Positions 1 to 8,831 are shown, counted from the first letter of the stretch. The stretch: 64,000 bases of DNA from Bordetella genomosp. 8 (GCF_002119685.1 NZ_CP021108.1:1674001-1738000); one strand, 5' to 3'. Numbers and translations: made by a program. Notes: generated from the letters alone by a model not told the origin.

Positions 1-473
1 AGGCGAAAGGCATCTCGCAGCCGATGATGGGGACGGCGCTTGCCCTGGTCTTCATCGGCGGCGCCGCCGGCAAGTTCGCATGCGGCTGGCTGGGCGCGCG
101 CGCCGGCGTGATCGGAACCGTGATCGCGACCGAAGGCGGGACGGCCGCCCTGATCCTCGCCTTGATCGTGCTGCCGCTGACCCCCGCGCTGGTGCTGCTG
201 CCCGTGCTCGGCCTGATGCTGAATGGCACGTCGTCCGTCCTGTACGGGACGGTGCCCGAGTTGACGCCCATCGAACGCACCGAGCGCGCGTTCGCGCTTT
301 TCTATACCGGCACGATCGCCTCGGGCGCGCTGTCGCCCGTCGCCTACGGCGTGCTCGGCGACCATCTCGGCGTGAACAGCGCAACGGTGGCGGCGGCGTT
401 GACGGCGCTGGTCATCGTCCCGCTGGCGCTCGCGCTTGCGCCACGCCTGCGCCGCATCAGCGACGCCTGCTGA
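1..473 (+). CDS. MFS transporter, C-terminal part (cut by left edge)
   Basis: The reading frame is open from the left edge (first full codon at base 3) and ends in TGA, so only about the last 155 residues of a membrane transporter are present. The visible part is nearly all Ala/Leu/Val/Gly-rich hydrophobic segments separated by short polar loops such as the one holding PELTPIERTERAFAL, which fits the C-terminal six-helix half of a major facilitator superfamily protein. The substrate cannot be told. The internal ATGs at 24 and 27 are probably not the true start because the frame continues upstream. The SDR gene follows after about 70 bases on the same strand. Confidence 0.75.
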   Translation, partial: AKGISQPMMGTALALVFIGGAAGKFACGWLGARAGVIGTVIATEGGTAALILALIVLPLTPALVLLPVLGLMLNGTSSVLYGTVPELTPIERTERAFALFYTGTIASGALSPVAYGVLGDHLGVNSATVAAALTALVIVPLALALAPRLRRISDAC

Positions 474-544
474 GTCTCGATGGACCCGGCAACGTCGCAG
501 GGTCCGACCGCAACACGCTTCGTTCAAACAGGAGGTCTTCATTC

Positions 545-1291
545 ATGGCAAGGACATTGATCATCACCGGCGGCAGCCGCGGCATCGGCGCCGCCACCGC
601 GAAGCTCGCGGCGCGGCAGGGGTACGCGGTGTGCATCGCCTATCGATCCGACACGACGTCGGCCGAAGAGGTGGTGAGCGCGATCAAGGCGGCCGGCGGC
701 GAGGCAATCGCCGTCAAGGTCGACGTCGCCAAGGAGGAGGACGTGATCGCTCTGTTCGACACGGCCGAACGCAGCCTGGGGCCCATCGCCGGACTGGTCA
801 ACAACGCGGCGATCATCGCCAGCCACAGCCGGGTCGAGGATATCTCGCATGAGCGGCTGCAGCGGATGTTCGCGGTGAATGCCATCGGCCCGTTCCTGTG
901 TTCGCGCGAGGCCGTGCGCCGCATGTCGACCCGTCGCGGCGGCGCGGGTGGCGCCATCGTCAACGTGTCGTCGTCTTCGGCCCAGATGGGTTCGGCCAAC
1001 GAATACGTCGACTATGCCGCCACCAAGGGCGCGCTGGAGACGATGACGATAGGCCTGGCCAAGGAAGTCGCGCGCGAGGGCATCCGCGTCAACGGCGTGC
1101 GCCCTGGCCACATCTACACCGAGATGCATGCCAGCGGTGGCGAACCGGGCCGGGTCGACCGGCTGAAGGACACCATACCCATGGGCCGGGGTGGCCAACC
1201 GGAGGAAGTGGCAGAGGCCATCGTCTGGCTGTTGAGCGACAAGGCGTCCTTCGCCACGGGCGGCTTCCTGAACGTCAACGGCGGCAAGTAG
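545..1291 (+). CDS. SDR family NAD(P)-dependent oxidoreductase
   Basis: This 248-residue classical short-chain dehydrogenase has the cofactor glycine motif TGGSRGIG at residues 8-15, the NNAA motif near 86, a serine cluster near 142-145 and the catalytic YAATK at Y157/K161. The C-terminal segment GGFLNVNGGK is typical of FabG-like members. The start is the ATG nine bases after a clear AGGAGG (530-535); the frame is open far upstream but nothing there resembles protein. It probably oxidises or reduces a hydroxyl/keto group on a small metabolite; the substrate is unknown. It lies tail to tail with the LysR gene that follows (3 bases apart). Confidence 0.93.
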   Translation: MARTLIITGGSRGIGAATAKLAARQGYAVCIAYRSDTTSAEEVVSAIKAAGGEAIAVKVDVAKEEDVIALFDTAERSLGPIAGLVNNAAIIASHSRVEDISHERLQRMFAVNAIGPFLCSREAVRRMSTRRGGAGGAIVNVSSSSAQMGSANEYVDYAATKGALETMTIGLAKEVAREGIRVNGVRPGHIYTEMHASGGEPGRVDRLKDTIPMGRGGQPEEVAEAIVWLLSDKASFATGGFLNVNGGK

Positions 1292-1294
1292 GGC

Positions 1295-2200
1295 TTATCG
1301 GGCGGCTTCTTCCATCTGCGTGGTTTCCTGCACGATCCACGCTTCGAAGGCCGCGATCAGCGGCGACGCCTGGCCGCCTTTCGGATAGGCCAGATAGTAG
1401 GCGTTGCCCGTCTCCACGCGCAGGTCGAGCGGTGCCAGCAGGCGCCCCGTGCGCAGGTCGTCTTCCACGAAGGCGCGCTGCGCCATGACGATACCCAGTT
1501 CATCGACGGCCGCCTGGTAGGCCAGCGCCGAGTTCTCGAACTTCAGGCCGCTGTTGCCGTCTATCGTCGCCACGCGCGCGGCGGCCAGCCAGTCGGGCCA
1601 ATCGGACGCCCGGTGCATCGAACAGAGCAGGACGAAGCGCGAGAGGTCCGCGGCGTCGCGGGGCGGCTCCGCGTTCCTGAACAGCCCCGGGCTGCAGACG
1701 GGCAGCAGGATTTCGCCGAACAGTCGCCGGCATATCGCGCCCGGAATGGGGGCGGGGCCGGAATGGATGCACAGGTCTACTTCATCGCGATCGAATTCCA
1801 CCTGCTGGTGCGACGTCGTGATGTGCACGTCGATGTGGCGGTGCAAGGCATGAAAGCGCGCCAGGCGAGGGACGAACCAGCGTATCGCGAAGGTGGGCGG
1901 CAGCTTGATACGCAGGATGTTGTCGGTCGGCCGCGCGCGCAGCTGGCGCGTCTGCGCTTCGATCAGGTCGAAGGCCGCGCGCAGGGTCGCGGCGTAGCTG
2001 GCGCCTTCCGCGGTGGTCTCGATGCCATGGCGCAAGCGCTGGCACAGCGCCACGCCCAGCCACGCTTCGAGCTGGCTGACGTGGCGGCTGACGGCACCCT
2101 GGGTCACCGACAACTCCTGTGCCGCGCGCGTCAGGCTGCCATTGCGGGCGGTGGCTTCGAAAGCCCGCAGCGCGTTCAAGGGGGGAAGGCGTCTGGCCAT
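1295..2200 (-). CDS. LysR-family transcriptional regulator (GcvA-like)
   Basis: The 301-residue protein opens with MARRLPPLNALRAFEATARN, an N-terminus typical of the GcvA-type branch of LysR regulators. It continues through a winged helix-turn-helix (NGSLTRAAQELSVTQGAVSR) and an effector-binding domain ending near WIVQE. I chose the ATG at 2200 because homologous alignment of this family starts there; an in-frame ATG at 2263 would add 21 residues with no family resemblance. The gene is divergent from the hydratase/lyase/ABC-transporter operon that starts at 2374, so it most likely controls that operon and itself from the 173-base gap. The effector is unknown. Confidence 0.9.
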   Translation of the reverse strand: MARRLPPLNALRAFEATARNGSLTRAAQELSVTQGAVSRHVSQLEAWLGVALCQRLRHGIETTAEGASYAATLRAAFDLIEAQTRQLRARPTDNILRIKLPPTFAIRWFVPRLARFHALHRHIDVHITTSHQQVEFDRDEVDLCIHSGPAPIPGAICRRLFGEILLPVCSPGLFRNAEPPRDAADLSRFVLLCSMHRASDWPDWLAAARVATIDGNSGLKFENSALAYQAAVDELGIVMAQRAFVEDDLRTGRLLAPLDLRVETGNAYYLAYPKGGQASPLIAAFEAWIVQETTQMEEAAR

Positions 2201-2257
2201 CTGCTCTGATTTTTTCTCAGGGGAGCCTGCATTAATTTTGGTTTGAGCCGCCAGGGC

Positions 2258-2277
2258 TTGCAATTATCCTAGCGCAA
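2258..2277. promoter_or_regulatory. Candidate LysR-type operator
   Basis: TTGCAATTATCCTAGCGCAA has inverted TTGC/GCAA ends and contains T-N11-A spacings, the usual shape of a LysR box. It sits in the divergent gap between the regulator start (2200) and the operon start (2374). Seen by eye only; no binding data. Confidence 0.35.
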
Positions 2278-2373
2278 AACCTCCGCGAACGAAGCGGAAA
2301 ACCGTGCGGCCTTCGGGCGGCGCGCCAAGGATAAGCCGGGGTGCGGTGCAGCATCCCTGGAGGAGAAAAAATC

Positions 2374-3855
2374 ATGCCAGCCACCATGCGCGATGGGGGC
2401 GGGGCGGGCGTTCCGCGCGCCGGCGGCCCCTTGCCGCCGGTCTCGGCGCAGCCGGCCACCGTCTTCGACAAGATATGGAACGCGCATCTCATCGCCCGCC
2501 TGGACGACGGGCGGGACCTGATCTTCGTCGATCGCCACGTGCTGCAGGAAACCACCAGCGCGGTGGCCTTCGCCAACCTGCAGCGGGAGGGCCGGGCAGT
2601 GCGGCATCCCGAGCTGACCATCGCCACGCAGGACCACATCGTTTCCACCGCACCGGGCCGCAACGAAGACAGCTATCCGGGCGGTCGAGAACTGCTGACC
2701 CTGATGCGGGCCAACGCCTTGCGGGGGCATATCCGGCATTTCGGCATCGAGGATCCGCGCCAGGGCATCGTGCACGTGATTGCGCCGGAGCTCGGCTTCG
2801 CCTTGCCGGGCAGCATCCTGGCCTGCGGCGACAGCCATACGTCGACGGCGGGCGGCCTGGGCGCCCTGGGCATAGGGGTGGGGACCAGCGAAGTCGAGCA
2901 CGTGCTGGCGACCCAGACCCTGGCGCTGGCGCGGCCGGGCACGATGCGCGTGCGGTTCCAGGGCAGGCCCGGGGCTGGCATTACCGCCAAGGACCTGATC
3001 CTGCTCGCCATGGGCGCGCTGGGTGTGGCGGGCGGCCGCGGCTGTGCGGTGGAATACACCGGCGAGGCCGTGCGCGCGCTGTCCGTGGAAGGGCGCCTGA
3101 CGCTGTGCAACATGTCCATCGAGCTGGGCGCGCGCATGGGGCTCGTCGCGCCGGACGACGCGACCTTCGATTATGTGCGCGGCCGCGAGTTCGCCCCGGT
3201 GGGCGCGGACTACGAGCGGGCGGTGCGGGCATGGCGTACCTTGCGCAGCGACGACGACGCGTCGTTCGATCGCGATGTGGTGGTCGATTGCGAGGGCGTG
3301 GCGCCGCAGGTGACCTGGGGCACCACGCCCGCCCACGTCGGCGGCGTCGACGGCAAGGTGCCGGATCCCGCCTTCTTTGCCGACGCAAGGCAGCGCGACG
3401 GCGTGGCGGCCGCGCTCGCCTATATGGGCCTGACACCCGGCACGCCGCTGGAGGGTATACCCGTGGACGTGGCCTTTATCGGTTCCTGTACCAATTCGCG
3501 GCTTTCCGATCTGCAGGCCGCGGCGGCCATCGTGCAGGGGCGTCGCGTCGCGCCGGGCGTGCGCGCCCTGGTGGTGCCAGGCTCGATGGCGGTGAAGCGG
3601 GAAGCCGAGGCCATGGGCCTGCACCGGATCTTCCGCGCCGCCGGCTTCGAGTGGCGCGAAGCGGGATGTTCGATGTGCGTCAGCATCAACGACGACATGG
3701 TGCCGGCGGGCGCACGCTGCATCGCCACCAGCAATCGCAATTTCGAGAACCGCCAGGGGCCGGGCAGCCGCACGCATCTGGCCAGCCCCGCCATGGTCGC
3801 GGCGGCCGCGCTGCGCGGGCACATCACCGACGTGCGCCGGGAGATGCGCTCATGA
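2374..3855 (+). CDS. 3-isopropylmalate dehydratase / aconitase family, large subunit
   Basis: The 493-residue protein is a LeuC-type hydro-lyase. It carries FVDRHVLQETTS near residue 55, GDSHTSTAGGLGALGIGVG, and the three 4Fe-4S ligands: C372 in GSCTNSR and C432/C435 in CSMC. It should bind the cluster and catalyse a dehydration-rehydration of a hydroxy-di- or tricarboxylate with the small subunit encoded next (ATGA overlap). The start at 2374 follows a GGAGGAG ribosome site; an upstream ATG at 2341 is less well placed. The neighbourhood (a PEP-mutase-like enzyme and an importer, no leuB) argues against leucine synthesis. Dimethylmaleate or citraconate-type hydratase activity is possible, but the substrate is not readable from sequence. 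Confidence 0.9.
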   Translation: MPATMRDGGGAGVPRAGGPLPPVSAQPATVFDKIWNAHLIARLDDGRDLIFVDRHVLQETTSAVAFANLQREGRAVRHPELTIATQDHIVSTAPGRNEDSYPGGRELLTLMRANALRGHIRHFGIEDPRQGIVHVIAPELGFALPGSILACGDSHTSTAGGLGALGIGVGTSEVEHVLATQTLALARPGTMRVRFQGRPGAGITAKDLILLAMGALGVAGGRGCAVEYTGEAVRALSVEGRLTLCNMSIELGARMGLVAPDDATFDYVRGREFAPVGADYERAVRAWRTLRSDDDASFDRDVVVDCEGVAPQVTWGTTPAHVGGVDGKVPDPAFFADARQRDGVAAALAYMGLTPGTPLEGIPVDVAFIGSCTNSRLSDLQAAAAIVQGRRVAPGVRALVVPGSMAVKREAEAMGLHRIFRAAGFEWREAGCSMCVSINDDMVPAGARCIATSNRNFENRQGPGSRTHLASPAMVAAAALRGHITDVRREMRS

Positions 3856-4499
3856 GACCCGCCGTCCGCGACATCGAGGGCGTCATGGCCGTGATGCCCA
3901 TGGCGAACATCAATACCGACGCCATCATTCCGTCGGTATGGCTGCGTACCGCCACGGCCGACATGGGCAAGGGCCTGTTCGGCGGCTATCGCTACGACGG
4001 CCAGGGCCGCGAGCAGCCGGATTTCGTGCTGAACCGCGGGCCGTACCGGCACGCGCGCATCCTGCTGGCCGACGAGAATTTCGGCTGCGGCAGCTCACGC
4101 GAAGCGGCGGTATGGGCGCTGACGGGGTTTGGCATCGGCTGCGTGCTGGCGCCCAGCTTCGCCGACATCTTCTACGAGAACGCCTTTCGCAATGGCCTGG
4201 TGGCGGCGATCATCGATGGCGAGACCTATCGGCGGCTGCGCGACAGCGCGTCCGCCGACCCGGCCGGGCCGGCGCCGACATGCCGCGTCGATCTCGCCAC
4301 CGCGACGGTCACCGGCCCCGACGGCGTCTCGCGTCCCTTCACGATTCCGGCGTCCCGCGCGCAGGCCCTGATGCGCGGCGACGACGAGATCGCCATGACC
4401 ATGGCCCATCTGCCGGCCATCGAAGCGCACTACGAACGCATGCGCGCGGCCAGCCCCTGGCTGTTTCCCGCCGCGCTGCAAAGGAGCAATGCATCATGA
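3852..4499 (+). CDS. 3-isopropylmalate dehydratase / aconitase family, small subunit
   Basis: This 215-residue LeuD-like swivel domain partners the large subunit encoded immediately upstream. It shows the substrate-loop motif ANINTDAIIPS near residue 18 and NFGCGSSREAAVWAL near residue 77, both hallmarks of the family. E. coli LeuD is of similar length (about 200 residues). The start codon overlaps the upstream stop (ATGA) and its own stop overlaps the next start, so the three genes are almost certainly translated together. The two-subunit architecture is shared by isopropylmalate, homoaconitate and dimethylmaleate hydratases, so the exact reaction stays open. Confidence 0.9.
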   Translation: MRPAVRDIEGVMAVMPMANINTDAIIPSVWLRTATADMGKGLFGGYRYDGQGREQPDFVLNRGPYRHARILLADENFGCGSSREAAVWALTGFGIGCVLAPSFADIFYENAFRNGLVAAIIDGETYRRLRDSASADPAGPAPTCRVDLATATVTGPDGVSRPFTIPASRAQALMRGDDEIAMTMAHLPAIEAHYERMRAASPWLFPAALQRSNAS

Positions 4500-5380
4500 C
4501 CCGTCCCAGCCTGCGCGATGCCTTGAAGCGCGAAACGCCGCTGGTCACGCCGCTGGCGCACGACGCTTTGTCGGCGCGGCTGATAGAGCAGGCCGGCTTC
4601 CATGCCTTCGCGGTCGGCGGCTCGGCCATGCTGGCCGCGCGCCATGCCTATCCCGACATCGGGCTGATCGGCCTGACCGATATGGTGCAGGGCCTGCGCG
4701 ATATCGCCGCCGCATCCAGCCTGCCGTTCATCGCCGATGCCGACGATGGCTATGGCGACGTCAAGAGCGTGGCGCGCCTGGTCGCCGCATACGAAGCCAT
4801 CGGCGTCAGCGGCTTCCTGGTGGAGGACCAAAGCCGCGACCACAAGCAGCAGCGCGCCGACAAGGCCGCCCTGGTGGTCGACGAGGCCGTCATCGAAGCC
4901 AAGCTGAAGGCCGCCATGCAGGCACGGCGCAACCCGGAGACCTTCATCATCGGGCGTACCGATGCCTACGGTCCGCTGGGCCTGGATGCCGCGCTGCGAC
5001 GCGCCGAACGCTTCCTGGCGCTGGGTGTCGATGGCGTCTTCATTGCCGGTTTGCGACGCGAAGAGGATTACCGGCGCGTAGGCGCGGCGCTGAAGGGCGC
5101 CTACCTGTCGGCGGCGATGTTCGAAGGCGGCGACACGCCCTGGTTGAGTCCCGCCGAACTCGGGGCGATGGGGTTCACGCAGGTTTCCTATCCGGCCAGC
5201 CTGATCCTGCGTGTGGTGCAGGCGTTGCGCGATGGCTTGTCCGCCTTGCGGCGCCATGCCGACGGCGCCGAGCGCCTGATTCCCATGTCGCGGGGCGCCG
5301 AAGTGCGGCAGGTGCTGGATGAGGCGACAGGCCTGGCCGGCTGGCGCGCCATCGAGGCAGGCCAGCCGCGCGGGCAATGA
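4496..5380 (+). CDS. Isocitrate lyase/PEP mutase superfamily enzyme lacking the usual catalytic Cys
   Basis: The 294-residue protein has the TIM-barrel signatures of the PEP mutase/isocitrate lyase superfamily: the metal-binding DADDGYGD at residues 81-88 and VEDQ at 109-112. In isocitrate and methylisocitrate lyases the gating loop after EDQ carries a K(K/R)CGH motif. Here the loop reads SRDHKQQRADKA, so the catalytic cysteine is absent. That leaves oxaloacetate decarboxylase-, hydrolase- or mutase-type chemistry as alternatives to C-C lyase action on a hydroxy diacid. It overlaps the LeuD-like gene by ATGA, so hydratase and lyase-like enzyme probably act in sequence on one compound taken up by the downstream ABC transporter. 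Confidence 0.85.
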   Translation: MTRPSLRDALKRETPLVTPLAHDALSARLIEQAGFHAFAVGGSAMLAARHAYPDIGLIGLTDMVQGLRDIAAASSLPFIADADDGYGDVKSVARLVAAYEAIGVSGFLVEDQSRDHKQQRADKAALVVDEAVIEAKLKAAMQARRNPETFIIGRTDAYGPLGLDAALRRAERFLALGVDGVFIAGLRREEDYRRVGAALKGAYLSAAMFEGGDTPWLSPAELGAMGFTQVSYPASLILRVVQALRDGLSALRRHADGAERLIPMSRGAEVRQVLDEATGLAGWRAIEAGQPRGQ

Positions 5381-5408
5381 AGAAACCTTGATGGAAACGG
5401 AGGAGACC

Positions 5409-6413
5409 ATGCATAAAAAAACCACCACTGGAGCCCTGGCGCGCTGTGCCGGCGTCGCCATACTGGCGCTTGCCATGCACGGCGCCGCGCAGGCCGAGGA
5501 AATCGTCGTCAGCAACTACGGCGTTTCCGCCAACGGCATGCCTTTCGCCGTGGCGATGGCCAAGGGCTTCTTCAAGCAGGAAGGCGCCAAAGTCACCGGC
5601 ATCCTGACGTCGGCCGGCGGCGGCACCACGCTGCGCAACATGCTGGCCGGCAACGCGCCGTATGCCGAAGTCAATCCCAACGCCGTCATTGCCGCCGCGC
5701 AGCAGGGCGCCGACATCAGGATCGTCAGCGACAACGTGCTGACGGTGGCCGAATTCGTCTGGGCCGTCAAAAAGGACTCGCCCATCAAGTCGGTACGCGA
5801 CCTCAAGGGCAGGAAGATGGGCTATACGAATCCACGCTCCACCAGCCAGGCGCTGGCGACCCTGGTGCTGCAATCGGGCGGCCTGAAGACGGAAGACGTG
5901 GAACTGGTCAAGACCGGCGGCTTCGGCGAAGGCGTCGCGGCGCTGGACACGGGGCTGGTCGACGCGGCGCCCATACCCGAGCCGCTGTGGTCCAAGTACC
6001 GCGACAAGTACCGCGCGGTTGCCGTGGCGCAGGACATGCTGCCGCCCATCGCCAACGTCATCGGCATCGCCGCCGGATCCGGCGTGTCGCCGGAACGGGA
6101 GGCCTTCATCAAGGGCGTGATCCGCGCGCGCCGGCTCGCCGTCGAATACATGGAAAAACACCCCGACGAGTCTGGCGATATCGTCGCCCAGGTCTACAAC
6201 CTGGAACCCGCCGTGGCGCGCGCCGCCGTGCGCAACCTGGTGACCAGCCGCACCAGCGGCGTGCCGTACTGGGGCCCGGGCGACATCCACATGGACGGGC
6301 TGAAGCGCGCTGTCGATGTCCAGAAGATGGTCGGCGCCATCAAGGGCGACGTCGACCTGGACAAGCTGATCGACACGCGCTACCTGCCCGACGATCTGAA
6401 AAAGGTGAAGTAG
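5409..6413 (+). CDS. ABC transporter substrate-binding protein, NitT/TauT (SsuA/THI5-like) family
   Basis: This 334-residue periplasmic binding protein starts with a signal peptide (MHKK..., hydrophobic core, cleavage probably after AAQA near residue 29). It continues as an SsuA/TauA-type fold: EIVVSNYGVSANGMPFAVA, then a conserved AGNAPYAEV segment. An ATG at 5391 is in frame, but the start at 5409 is preceded by GGAGGAG and gives a proper signal peptide. The next three genes encode the ATPase and two permeases of the same importer. The ligand is unknown; context suggests the organic acid, or a precursor of it, used by the hydratase and lyase-family enzymes upstream. Confidence 0.9.
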   Translation: MHKKTTTGALARCAGVAILALAMHGAAQAEEIVVSNYGVSANGMPFAVAMAKGFFKQEGAKVTGILTSAGGGTTLRNMLAGNAPYAEVNPNAVIAAAQQGADIRIVSDNVLTVAEFVWAVKKDSPIKSVRDLKGRKMGYTNPRSTSQALATLVLQSGGLKTEDVELVKTGGFGEGVAALDTGLVDAAPIPEPLWSKYRDKYRAVAVAQDMLPPIANVIGIAAGSGVSPEREAFIKGVIRARRLAVEYMEKHPDESGDIVAQVYNLEPAVARAAVRNLVTSRTSGVPYWGPGDIHMDGLKRAVDVQKMVGAIKGDVDLDKLIDTRYLPDDLKKVK

Positions 6414-7301
6414 ATGGCCCAGGTTGCGCAAGTCCTTCCGCATGCCTTGCCTGGGCGGCGGCCCGGCGATCCCCGGCCGGGGGCAGGGGTGGCGCACGTC
6501 TCCATGCGTGGCGTCGACAAGCTTTTCACCCGTCCCGGGGGCGATCCCGACGATGCCGTCCATGCGCTGGGTCCCATCGACCTGGAGTTGCGCCAGGGCG
6601 AGTTCTTCGCCGTCGTCGGCCCGTCCGGCTGCGGCAAGAGCACGCTGCTGGAGCTGGTGGCGGGCCTGTCCACCGCCACGCGCGGCGAAGTGTCCTTCGA
6701 AGGCGACCCCATCGTCGGCCGCATCCCGGATGGCGTCGGCGTGGTGTTCCAGGAAGACGCCTCCTTTCCCTGGCTGACGGTGCGCGAGAACATCGCCTTC
6801 GGGCTGCGCCGCCTGAAGATAGCCGCGGCGGAGAAAAACCGGCGGGTGGACCGCGCCCTGGCCATGATGGGCCTGGCGCCGTTCGCGGAAAGCTATCCGG
6901 CGCAGTTGTCCGGCGGCATGCGGCAACGCGTCTGCATCGCCCGTACGCTGGTGACGGAGCCGCGCCTGATCCTGCTGGACGAGCCCTTCGGGGCGCTGGA
7001 CCAGCAGACCCGGCTGCTGATGGGCGACGAAGTGCTGAACCTGTGGCGCAAGACGGGGGCGACGGTGTTCCTGATCACCCACGCGCTGGACGAGGCCGCG
7101 ATGCTGGCCGATCGCATCGGCGTGATGTCGGCGCGGCCCGGGCGCCTGATCGACATCGTGGAAACCGGCTGGCCCCGCGACCGCGACAGCCGCATCGTGC
7201 AGGACGAGCGTTTCGGCGCCATCACCGCTCGCCTGTGGCGCGCGCTGCGCGAAGAGTCCATGAAATCCATCGGCGCCATGCAGCCGGGAGCGCGGCCATG
7301 A
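6414..7301 (+). CDS. ABC transporter ATP-binding protein, NitT/TauT (SsuB/TauB) family
   Basis: The 295-residue ATPase has Walker A GPSGCGKS at residues 69-76, the signature LSGGMRQRV near 165 and Walker B LILLDEPFGALD near 185, followed by a switch histidine in LITHALDEA. It energises the importer formed with the binding protein before it and the two permeases after it. The start directly abuts the upstream stop codon. The first 30 residues are Pro/Gly-rich and less conserved, so an internal start (for example the Met of SMRGVDKLF) cannot be excluded. Confidence 0.93.
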   Translation: MAQVAQVLPHALPGRRPGDPRPGAGVAHVSMRGVDKLFTRPGGDPDDAVHALGPIDLELRQGEFFAVVGPSGCGKSTLLELVAGLSTATRGEVSFEGDPIVGRIPDGVGVVFQEDASFPWLTVRENIAFGLRRLKIAAAEKNRRVDRALAMMGLAPFAESYPAQLSGGMRQRVCIARTLVTEPRLILLDEPFGALDQQTRLLMGDEVLNLWRKTGATVFLITHALDEAAMLADRIGVMSARPGRLIDIVETGWPRDRDSRIVQDERFGAITARLWRALREESMKSIGAMQPGARP

Positions 7302-8050
7302 ATCGCGCGCGCGTCTGGCGTATCGCCATCCTGGCCGGCTGCGTGGCGCTGCTGGAGGTCCTGTGCCTGACCGGCGTCATCGACAAGCTGACCATGCAGC
7401 CGCCGCACCGCATGGTCGTCGACATGTTCAACATGCTGGTATCCGGTTCGCTGAACGGCGCCATCGCCAAGACGCTGGGCAACGCCGCCGTCGCCTTCGT
7501 GGCGGCCGTCGTGCTGGGCGTGTCCGGCGCCATCGTCATCCACCGGCTGCGGCGCGTGCGGGACACGCTGGAACCCCTGTTCGCCACCTATTATGCGATT
7601 CCCGTATTCGCGTTCTACCCGCTGCTGATCATCGTCTTCGGCCTGAACGCGGCGCCGCAGATTTTCATCGGCGCGATGCTGGGCGTCGTCGCGGTTATCG
7701 TGAACACCTTGAATGGCCTGGACCGCGTGCCCAATGTCCTGCTGAAGACGGCGCGCATCCAGCACATGGGCGTGCGCGAAACGGCCTGGCGCATCACGCT
7801 GCCCTACGCCACGCCCTATATCCTGACGGGTGCCAAGCTGGCGGTGGCGTATTCGCTGATCGGCATCATCGGGGCGGAGTTCATCATGTCCAACGGCGGG
7901 ATGGGGTACGAGATCAGTTTCGCGTACAACAACTTCGACAACACCACGATGTATCCCCTGATCCTGCTGATCCTGGCGGTGTCCGTGTCCATCAACATGC
8001 TGTTCGCCCGTTGGGAGAAGTCCATCCTGGCGCGCAGGGGATTGCGATGA
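7298..8050 (+). CDS. ABC transporter permease, NitT/TauT (SsuC/TauC) family
   Basis: This 250-residue inner-membrane protein has about six hydrophobic segments. It carries the EAA-type cytoplasmic loop of binding-protein-dependent permeases (ARIQHMGVRETAWRITLPYA near residues 147-166) that contacts the ATPase. It overlaps the ATPase gene by ATGA. A second, different permease follows with the same kind of overlap, so the importer is probably a heterodimeric-permease version of the usual SsuABC plan. Confidence 0.92.
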   Translation: MNRARVWRIAILAGCVALLEVLCLTGVIDKLTMQPPHRMVVDMFNMLVSGSLNGAIAKTLGNAAVAFVAAVVLGVSGAIVIHRLRRVRDTLEPLFATYYAIPVFAFYPLLIIVFGLNAAPQIFIGAMLGVVAVIVNTLNGLDRVPNVLLKTARIQHMGVRETAWRITLPYATPYILTGAKLAVAYSLIGIIGAEFIMSNGGMGYEISFAYNNFDNTTMYPLILLILAVSVSINMLFARWEKSILARRGLR

Positions 8051-8799
8051 AAGGCCGCGCTCCGATATTGCGCAATACCCTGACGCTGCTGGTGGCGATC
8101 GTGGTGCTGTGGCAGCTGCTTTACTGGTTGGTGGGCGACGTCGCCCTGCGGTCGCCGGCGCAGACCCTGGCGTTCACGCTGCGTTTCGTGACCACCCCGC
8201 AATTCGCCGCGCATCTGGCGGAAACGGCCGGCGCCTTCGGCATGGCACTGGTGCTCGCGGTGGTGATCGGGCTGGGCATCGGCTTCGTGCTGGGGGGCCA
8301 TCGTTTCCTGGGCGAAGTGTTCGAGCCCATGCTGATCGCCCTGTATTCGATTCCCAAGATCACGCTCTATCCCATCCTGCTGCTGGCTTTCGGGCTGGGC
8401 ATCTCGTCCAAGGTGGCCTTCGGCACCATCCATGGCGTGATCCCGATCGCCTTGTTCACCATCAATGCGGTGCGCAACGTCCGGACAGTGCATATGAAGA
8501 CCGGGCGGGTGATGGGGCTGCGGCCGTGGGACATGGTCACGCGCATCGTCTTCCCGTCCGCCTTGCCGGAAATCTTCGCCGGCCTGCGGATCGGGTTTTC
8601 CCTGACCCTGATCGGCACCTTGCTGGGGGAGATGTTCGCCTCGCAGCGCGGGCTGGGCTTCCTGCTGATGAGCGCCATCGGCCTGCACAACGTCGACCTG
8701 ATCATGACCCTGACGCTGCTGCTGACCTTGTTCGCCGGGACGGCCAGCGTGGTCCTGCTGGCGATCAACCAACGCTTGCGCGCACGCATGAGCGCCTGA
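8047..8799 (+). CDS. ABC transporter permease, NitT/TauT family (second permease)
   Basis: This is another 250-residue SsuC/TauC-type permease with about six transmembrane segments and the ATPase-contact loop TGRVMGLRPWDMVTRIVFPSA. It overlaps the preceding permease by ATGA and is the last gene of the operon that begins at 2374. Most SsuC/TauC systems use one permease as a homodimer, so two consecutive non-identical permeases suggest a heterodimeric channel. The substrate is not known. Confidence 0.92.
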   Translation: MKGRAPILRNTLTLLVAIVVLWQLLYWLVGDVALRSPAQTLAFTLRFVTTPQFAAHLAETAGAFGMALVLAVVIGLGIGFVLGGHRFLGEVFEPMLIALYSIPKITLYPILLLAFGLGISSKVAFGTIHGVIPIALFTINAVRNVRTVHMKTGRVMGLRPWDMVTRIVFPSALPEIFAGLRIGFSLTLIGTLLGEMFASQRGLGFLLMSAIGLHNVDLIMTLTLLLTLFAGTASVVLLAINQRLRARMSA

Positions 8800-8810
8800 A
8801 GCGCCGCCCC

Positions 8811-8825
8811 TGGACAATTTGTCCA
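8811..8825. promoter_or_regulatory. Perfect palindrome, candidate operator
   Basis: TGGACAATTTGTCCA is a perfect inverted repeat (7-bp arms, one central base) 12 bases after the ABC permease stop and upstream of the DUF2946/TonB-receptor genes. Its place and symmetry suggest a dimeric repressor or activator site. I do not recognise it as a named metal-regulator box. Confidence 0.4.
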
Positions 8826-8831
8826 CGCCAC

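Noticed and set aside
2304..4499. A 731-codon frame that appears to fuse a novel N-terminus to the LeuD-like protein
   Set aside because: Its first 500 codons are an off-frame reading of the LeuC-like gene; the true LeuD-like start is the ATGA overlap at 3852.
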